The position numbers were made by a program, and so were the translations under genes. Shown piece after piece: positions 51,001-60,000 of a stretch of DNA of 64,000 bases (its first letter is position 1; every line of letters starts with the position of its first letter). The stretch lies in NCBI RefSeq assembly GCF_030272615.1, contig NC_081413.1, forward strand, positions 557,405,136 through 557,469,135, given 5' to 3'. This DNA is from Cryptomeria japonica. Lineage: Eukaryota > Streptophyta > Pinopsida > Cupressales > Cupressaceae. The notes beneath the pieces were generated by a model. It was not told where the DNA came from. It did not search any database and was given only the letters and a program-made list of their open reading frames with translations.

Positions 51001-54000
51001 CTTCCATCCAAGTTCAAACCACTCCAAAACAGGATACAAGGAGACAAGGACATTTTGAAGCGTCTTGACGAAGGACGAAGTTTTGAAGATCGCCAAAGAT
51101 AAAGGATTTGCACTAAAATGCCTAAATTCGCTCCTGTCCCTCAGGCAGGGACCAGAGCGAAATTTTCAAATGAGGCCAAATTTAAGTTGCCATTCACATT
51201 TTAAATGTTTGAAAGGGAGTAAAAGACATTGTTTTGCACTTTAAAAACAATTGCAAGTTAATATGATGAAGATTTTTGCACTAAAAGCCCAGGATCGCTC
51301 CTGTCCTTCAGTCAAGGACTAGGGCGAAATTCAGTGTAGCTCCCGTCCCCCTCCCAGGGACCAGAGCGAAATCTTCATGAAGGCCTAATTTTTAAGGTTT
51401 ATCAAGTTTCAAGTGGCCAAAAGAGATCAAAGGACCTCATTCTTCATAGTGAAAGTGATTGCAAGTTGGCAAGAACAAGGATGAGCCCAGGATGCCCAAA
51501 TTCGCTCCTGTCCCTCAGTCAGGGACCAGGGCGATATTTACCATATTGGCCAATTCCTTCAAAAGTCATGCCAAGTCAAGGTTATGCGTGGTTGCAAAGT
51601 ATCAAAGGTATCTTAAGAAGATGATATGCAAAGAAATCTAACGTCAAAAGGTGATCAATTGAGCTAAGAAGATTATATCGCTCCTGTCCTTCAGTCAAGG
51701 ACCAGGGCGATTTTCACAAGATCATTCATTTTCCTTCAAAATCTTGACAAGGCAAGGATACATAAGATCAAGGATATCGTTTGGAAGGCAATGAACGAGG
51801 AGTTGAGGTTAAAAGATGACAAATTTGAGCTAGGATTCAAAGTTCGCTCCTGTCCCTCACCAAGGGACCAGGGCGATAAACACTCAATTATCAAATTTGC
51901 CTTGTAAAAGACAAGTAAACTATGCGTGGAATGAAAGAATAAAGTTGTTACTTGCCTTGTGATATAAATTGGCAACTTAGAAGGCAAAGACCAAGGAGTA
52001 AATACAAGTTCACTCCTGTCCCTCACCAAGGGACCAGGGCGAAAATGGTCTAAAAGGCATTCTTTCCAAAGATGAAATAAGTCACAATCAAAATACATAG
52101 CGAGAACCTCATTTTGGACGTAGGGGATGAAGTTTCAAACGTGAAAAATGAAAGATGGAGGACCTAAATGCATAATCGCTCCTGTCCCTCTCCCAGGGAC
52201 CAGAGCGATGAAGTTAATGTTCATTTTTCTTCCCATGTCTAGGCGCCAACATCATTTTTTAAATTGCATTAAATGCTAAATTTCGATAAGCCTTGATATT
52301 TTTAATTAAAATTGGCATTTAATGGGTGCGCACAAGGCATTTAATAATTAATTTTGCCTTTTAAAAAACCGAAACAATTAATTACAAAGGTATTTTAATT
52401 AATTAATTAAATAAGGAGGTGAGTGCTTGGGTTTTATTTTTATATTTATACAAAAGTCGGCCTCCCTTTATTTAATTTTTGTTATTATTTGCTTTATTTC
52501 CAAGTCGGCCTAGAGGCAATTAAGGAGGTAAGTGCTTATATAAAGGGGGTGTGATATGGCATTTTAAAACATCATTCAATCATCCCTTTGCATGCGATTT
52601 GGAGAAGACAATTACAAGGTGCGAATTTCATCAAGGAGAGGTGCGAAATTCCATTCAAAGGGGAGTGCGAACTTGGTTTGAGGTGGAGCGAATTTGCCAT
52701 CAAGACGTTGAAGACCCCACAAGTTGGCGAAGTTGACAAGGAAGGCGCCTTTGCTAGAAGAGGATCGCATTGATACTTCAAAACTCCAATTTTTGTCTAG
52801 ACAAATCGCCTTATTTTGCATTTTTAGAGTTAGCTCGCAAGTGAGGTATGGCAAAGTCTTCCCTTGTCTAAATTTTCAATATTGATCTTAAATTTTGAAT
52901 TTTGAAAATTTGAAATTCCATTAGCTCAATCTTTTTAGGAAATGATAACTCAAAGACTTATCATGAGGTTTCCTAAAATTAATCTTTAATCTAATCTATG
53001 TTATGCATTGCAAAATCTAGTTCTTATTATGAAATGTTGTGTAGGTATGGCGACCCCGAAGGCGGGAGCATCCACCAGTCGTCCAGCTCTCATGAAGGAA
53101 GATCAAAAGACCGAAGAGGTGGAGACCAAGATCGTGTCTAAATGGAGCAACATTGGAGATACCAACTTGGGCAACTTCAGTACAAAGAAATTTCGAGAGG
53201 TCCCTTACATTGGCAAGCCATCACCTGTCGCCCGGAGGATAATTGAAAGTGGCATCATTAAGGCGGCCGGTTTCCCTCCAGCAGTACAGTGTCATGAGTT
53301 GATGATCGAGTGTGCTCGTCATTATGATCCTCAATCCAGAACGATCGTGTCCAAGGAAGGAAACACTTTAGCTTATCTTTCAGAGGAAGCTATAAGTGAG
53401 GCTTTCCATCTTCCAGAGCACAGAGATATGATTTACAAGAGCATAGAAGGAGCCAGGTCCATGTACGAAGATGATCCAGATGCTTGCCTAAGCATCATTA
53501 ACAAGAACTGGTTACTCAAGAGTTGTCCTCGCCTGAGCAAGGTACCGAACACACCACACAGGATTGATTTCCAGGAGGAGTACAGAGATTTGATTACAAT
53601 GCTCAATCGAGTCACAGGTGCACCTCAAGCTTTTTACTTTGAAAAGTGGATGTTCTACTTCATCCAGGTGATAGTTCAGGGAAAAGGAACAATTCATTGG
53701 GCTAGAATGATTAGCCATTGCTTGGACGTACAGTTGAGGAGACTCAAAGCTACCAAGTCCTTCCACATGAGTTCATACGTCATCTATGCCTTGATCAGGA
53801 GCTTCGAGTACGCAGGACTACCTCACAGAGGAGTGATTGGAAGAGGACTCGGCGAGGTCAGAGTTTGTGATTCCTATGTTCACTTGCATCATCTGCCAGG
53901 AAGCAACTACAAGTTAGTTAATGATACCTTCACTATGAACATCACAAGGACGTTGCAAGGCGGGATTCACAACAGATTATCTCAGGATGCACAGGAACTA

Positions 54001-57000
54001 GTAAAGAGGTACGGTGCTTGGTTTATCCAATTATATCAGAATTCATGGATGTCCTTCACCTCCATACATGTTGCCGAGATATCCAACAGACAGAATTGTG
54101 TTACTTGAGGTAACAAGACAGTTGGCAGCTTATGCGAAGGCATTCAGACACAGACATGGAAATGGAGTTCCGGTACCTATCGTATTGGGCAATTCGGTTG
54201 AGGTATGTCCTAATGCTTTAGCCATGGATGACGCAGAGAAGGAGTTAGCTTTGTATTCTTTTTCATTCTTTGCTTTGAGGGAGAGCTTTGATCCACATGG
54301 ATATATAGAGGAGACAGTCGGTAGGAAGTTTAAGCATGAGTTTCAGATAGAAGATTTTATGATGAATCTCTTAGACGATCTTGAAGTGAAAAGAAAGATG
54401 CATTCTAGATTGCCTTTGGATTTCATCAGGAAATGCAAGATTTACAGAGTGGCCGACCAAGCACAGGACAGTGGCAGACATCTCCAGTCATCCTATGATC
54501 GAGAAAGTAAATCAGTAAGGTTAGATTGGAATGAGCCCGAGGTTGTGGATCTAGATGCTTTGATGGCTCCAGTCTTGTCTTGTACTCGCAGATGGGTTGA
54601 TGTGCAGCATCAGAAGTTGAGAGAGCAAGGCATAGCTATGACTTTCACTTTGGAAGAGAAACTAGCCGAGGGTGGAGCTAGTGTAAGCGAAGGTAATCCT
54701 AATCCCAGAAATGCAAGTGAGGGCAACCTTCGAAGTGCAAGTGAAGGCGATCTCCATCCAAGGGGCTCGAAGAGGAAAGAGAGGCCTGGAAAGAGAGAAT
54801 CTTCCAAGAAGAAACAAGAGGCCAGCCGAGATCGTTCATCCGGTACATCTTCTCGACAAGAGAAAAGGACACTTGAAGTGGAAGAGTCTATGGAGTCGAT
54901 GGTTCAGAATGATAAAGAAGGACAGGTACCTCAAGGGTCGCCAAGTGGATCTCTCCAAGATTATGAGTTACATGAAGACAAGAACAATGACGAGGTAACA
55001 TCTCCTCACAGAGAAGAAGAAATATTGCATAAGGAAATACAGGTCAAAGAGACAAGATCAGCCATCCCAGATTGGTTGAAGGAAAGATTAACGAAGGTGA
55101 TTGTGATCGAGGACAAAGACAATGTGATTGATTTAGAGAGCCTTGTTGGACATTCCCAGGAAGTGACAGAGAAGAGAAAGGCTACCAAGATGTCCAAGAT
55201 GATTAGAGATGAGACTGGATCCAGAAAATTACAGATAGCTACACCGGCGGTGGACAAGTATGAAGGGGAGATTCTAGCAGAGGAATATGATGTAGAGACA
55301 TTTGAGCTAGGTCCATCCACAGCTGAGCAGACACTAGATGATGCCACAGATTCCTTTGAGGCATTGAAGGACAAGTTTAGAGAAGAAATGGAGAAGAGTA
55401 GAAAGCTTGAGAGGGAGGTCGGTGCATGGAGAACATATTTCAGCCATCTCAATCAGCCTTTAGGACGTCAGGATCTAGCAAGATCACCTATATAGGCACT
55501 TCCCCTTCAATCAATTGGTGAGGCAGAGAGATTCAGGAGTATGGTCCAGCGTATGAGTACTTGGATGGACAAATCTCACACAGTTGCCGTAGAATTTACA
55601 ACAAGGATGATGAAGACCATTCACCGAGCTATTCAGGTTCTTGAGATCATCCACAATTTGATGATAACGGTAGCCGCTTTTGCTCATACCAAGGATGTTA
55701 TCATTCCTGTCTTGAAAGTAATTAGACAAACATCGAGGAAGGTCTTAGCGCAGGAAAAGATTATGGATGGAGGACCTCACAGTTTACTTCAGTGGTCAAC
55801 CTTACTCCAGATGAAGGAAGTTCTCTTTGAGGATATCAGTACTAGATGCAGTCATGTTGAGGAGGTGATCAACCCGATCCAGGACAGAGTATTTGAAGTA
55901 CTTCGTACCATTCTTGGCAGGAGGATCGAAGTTGAGACAGATGTGGATTTGCAGGAATTGGAAGATAGGATCAAGGTCATCTTTTGCAAGGACGCCAATA
56001 TCACATACGAGCAACAGGACCAGATGTTTGCCACCATGCTCCTGATTGAAAGGACTAAGGAACTTGAACTTACATGGGACGCAGCTCTTCTAGATGCATT
56101 TGATCAGGTCATCCACTTGGAAGAAAGAATGAAGAATCTTCCCGAGATTCCAAGTGCTGAGATCGAGGGAATCGTATCAAGATTCATTGTATATGCTAAA
56201 AAGGAGCATTGGAAAGGGAATAAGATTCTAGATGAGAGGTTGTTATAGATGACATGGCACCTTAATTGTCATTGGTCTATGTCTCCTAGATTTTCGTGCC
56301 AAATTTAATAATTGGCTATGCATTTAATGTTGTGCAATAAAAGGGGAACTTTTGTAATAAAACCCTAATTAGGGTTTAGGTGTCATGATCTTGACCATTG
56401 ATCTACTTTTGATCTGGACCATTCATTGTAATTGAGGATGCTATTTATACCCTCATTTCATTTCATTTTCATAAGTTAGATGTGAGAAGAAGATTAGATT
56501 ATTGATGTATTAGAGAGATTAGAGTTTAGAAGCAATTTACTTTTGTAGCAAGATTGAGTTTTGAGGAAAGAATTCAAACAATTGTTGTACATGATGACTT
56601 TGGAATCCATGAAATATTGAAGTTATGGTGTTTTGTTGCAATTCTCTTGGTTATCTTCATGGTTGTTCATTTTTCTTGAAACATTCTCAATCAAAGTAGT
56701 GTGTTAATTCGAAGGACAAAGTGTTGGACTTGATCTTTGGTAGGATTCGCTTTCCAAACCACTAGCTTCTTGCTGATTGTAGGAACGCCTTGCGTGGTCG
56801 ACTGGAGATATTTGAATCACTTAACCTTCAATCGTTATTGTATCTTGGATATGTACCTTCGTGGTAGCGTCTTTGATCTTTGATGTGTTGAAGAACCATT
56901 TGTTACCTTAGAAGATCGCATCAATTTCAATTGAGTTGTTATTTTATGGCAAAATTGAAGTTGGTTGAATCTTGCCAAGTCTTGTCCACATGAAGTCATT

Positions 57001-60000
57001 CTTAGGGTTAGACTAGATTAGACCTCTTGCAACCCTATCCTTTTGTTTTTTTTTGGAAAGCTTGTTTAGTTTAGCAAAATCTTCGGCAACGTAAGGCCCC
57101 TTGAGGACACAGCAAATCACAACGACCACTGGTGCTTATCCACATGTAGAGACCCTACTTACAAGAACATTGGAGTCATCCTAACTGATCCTTCTTGCGA
57201 AATCTTCAGCAGTTAGCGACTTTATTCAAGAGAGGATAAGATGCCTTTGGGTATTTTATTCTGTGTATGATTGTGTATAAAATACATGTCAACAGTACCT
57301 CAACAATTAACTGAAGTATATGATTAAAGAACATTTTCATCGATTAAAAATAGGTTTGGCTTCTTGATATTCTCATTAATTACTTCAAAGCTTGGAGATG
57401 CATCATCTTTAGTTTATAAATTGACCACTCATCCAGGAGCATCTTTAAGTTTCCTATTGCTATCCACTCAAAATATTTAAGACTATCCCTCTAAAATGTT
57501 GTTGAAGTTAGAGACAACCCTAATGATATCTAGCTGTATGCATATTTACCAACAACAAAGGTAATAATTGGCTTTTCCTCCTCCACGATGCTTCTACTAT
57601 TAGACCCATTGAACCCGAATGAATATATCTCGCATCCAGTCAATTCCTTGAGGATAGAGTGGGTAAACAAGATTGAAAAGAGATCTTTTAGTGTCTCTAT
57701 TTTTGAAATTAAGAAATCACAATATTTGAATCTGCCCCTTTTTTGAACTTCTCACTATAGATGATACCTAATCACTTGTCTTTGCTTTTAAGATTATCTT
57801 AGCTTTTGATAATCTTGTTAGTCTCCATATGTACTTTCAATATGGTCTCTAACTTACATTTTGTGCCCCAAGAATTAGAGGAATCTTGTGTTCACGTAAC
57901 TCTCATGTAACATCCTTCAATTCCTTATGGATCCATGTAGATATGTCTTTGTAGTCAAGAAATATCTTAAATGCTTCTACCTTCAACAATAGGTCTGGAT
58001 CATCTCCCACATGGATGGCTTTTGGGGTCATCTTTGTCCCAAGGTTCACCTCCAGCATCTTAGGATGTGTAAAGGAGGAAAAGTTATTTTCTACAAAGGA
58101 AATTTCCCTTGAGAGTTAACCTCACACTTTATACTAGAATTAACCAAACTTAGTTGTACTAAAGCTAGTGCTCGGGTTTTTACTAGTTAACCTTTTTCAG
58201 ATCTTTGATTAGAAACAAAAATAAGATTGATAAAAATCAAACTGAATTTTATTAAAAGAAAGGAACTGGGGAAAATATCTAAAAATAGAGAAATAGAAAA
58301 CACTTGCGTATAGAAATGACAGATACAGATATTAAGGAACTTGGTATAAGAATCTGGAAGCCTTTGCCTCAGAAACCAATGCGATGCAAGGATGTTTGCA
58401 TGATGTGCTGTTGCCAGTGCAAATGAACAATTGAAAGTACGACCAAATACATAATAGTCTCCTGTATGTGCATAATACGAAAAAAAAGGATTTTGAAGTA
58501 TGGATAATTGTTATCCTGGAGACATTTATAATAGAATCTATTCAATTATTGACAGAGAATAAAAAAAAATGAAGCACGAAGATTGGAAAAGAAATCACTG
58601 AATGGAGTTGTTTCTTCTCCAACAAAACTTGCAAACAAAGAGAGAAGGCAAATGTTTTTGTGGCTGCTTAGGGGCTTGCCTTAGCAAAACCCTCATTTTG
58701 GTATTTTTGCCTCCACTGACAGCCTTGTTTTTGATATATTTTGAAATGAAATTCTTGAGCTAAAATGATAATAACAGAGATAGAAATAATCCTAAATGTA
58801 CAATACTAGCATTTAGGATTCACAAACAATGATGAAAATGCAAACGTTAGGAGAAAGGGAAGACTATAACAAGAACAATGCCACCTTGAAGCTTTTGAAA
58901 ACACCAAGAAGATTGATGCTACTTTGTTCTTTCAAGATGATAGAGTTGTGAAAAATTGCCCCGAATTGGTGGAATGAATTAGAAACCATTAGGAAAGGAT
59001 AGGGGTTGGATGACTCTGTGAATTTGCATGCACGTCACTTTCCTGATTGTCAATGAGACTAGGGGAAAGTAATACTTAAGTGGCCATTGGATTCACAAAA
59101 TTTTTGTGGGATGCTAGCATATTGTGCAGATGTCACATATTGCGCTCTCATCTTGGGAAATTCAGATTATGAAAGTTCTTCCTGTTCATGCACCGTTATG
59201 AAAGCATCGATGTTTATTTCCAAACTTAACAGGAATGGAAATTTTAGTATATTATAGTTTTAAGACTGTTTAAAATGTAATCTTGTCCTTTCAGCATGTC
59301 CCCTCCTCCAAAGTTGATCCTAGCATCATTTTCTATTCCATTTCCTATTCAACTTGAGAACCTGGATAACAATGTGGAAAAGGGAAGGGGAAACAGAAGA
59401 CCGGATGTTCAAAATCACAGCTCATTTCTCCTCTCTGAAATTACATAATTTTAGTTTCCGTTCTCTTGTTTCCCCTTTGGTAAATTAATCTAGGAATGAG
59501 ATAGAATAAAGTGATTTAGTTTGTTTTGTGCTCTCAATTTACAATTATGCTATTCCTTCAATGCAAATGGCACTGGCATTGACATTCTCGGTTGACGAAC
59601 CAACATAATCTTTTTCAAATGTCACACCAGAGTCCAGACAGTATTTGAGACCTCGGTTAACTAGCCTGTGTTTTACTAGATTAAGAGCTGCATGCCTTTC
59701 AGTGTTTATATCAACACTAATAAAATTACATAACAGCCAAGCATTTTCCACTTTTCTGATTTATGTTGCCTTTTGCTGGGAAGCTATTTTTTTTTCTTTA
59801 TACGAAATGCCTATTAAGTATTTTATACCAAGTAAATTATGCTTGCTGTGGCATGCCATAATTGAGAGCTTTTCACTAAGAAATCATTTAGTATTTCATC
59901 TTTGGAAGTATTATGTGTCTTTGAGATCGTGCCAGAGGCATGTGCTGGAGCATGGCAAGTGACAGTATTTTTTAAATATTTTCATTTCTGGGAACTATAT

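Larger units (their letters stand above)
49799..57294 (+). mobile_element. Element B: 7.5-kb solo-LTR-like unit carrying a near-complete gene
   Basis: Begins TGTTGTGACC and ends CATGTCAACA, with perfect 5-bp duplication GTACC (49794-49798, 57295-57299). Order: terminal palindrome CCCCATTTAAATGGGG, 14 hairpin repeats with period of about 167 bp (50242-52208), a GTCGGCCTAG tract, a TATATAAA site (52537), a leader with a probable intron (about 52846-53044), a frame for a protein of roughly 1,060 residues (53047-56248), a TATTTATA site (56442) and the common end block GAGAGGATAAG. No second copy of the start occurs within or near it, and there is no RT or integrase. TG..CA ends with a 5-bp duplication point to retroviral-type integrase. 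Confidence 0.85.

Noticed and set aside
50242-52208. CRISPR-like reading of the 14 palindromic repeats
   Set aside because: Spacing is 166-167 bp and the repeats vary; they are internal to a mobile element with its own target duplication.
35742-57294. DNA transposon or Helitron origin for elements A, B and C
   Set aside because: TG..CA ends with 5-bp duplications fit LTR-type integration. There are no long terminal inverted repeats, no transposase or helicase motif, and no Helitron-type 3' end.
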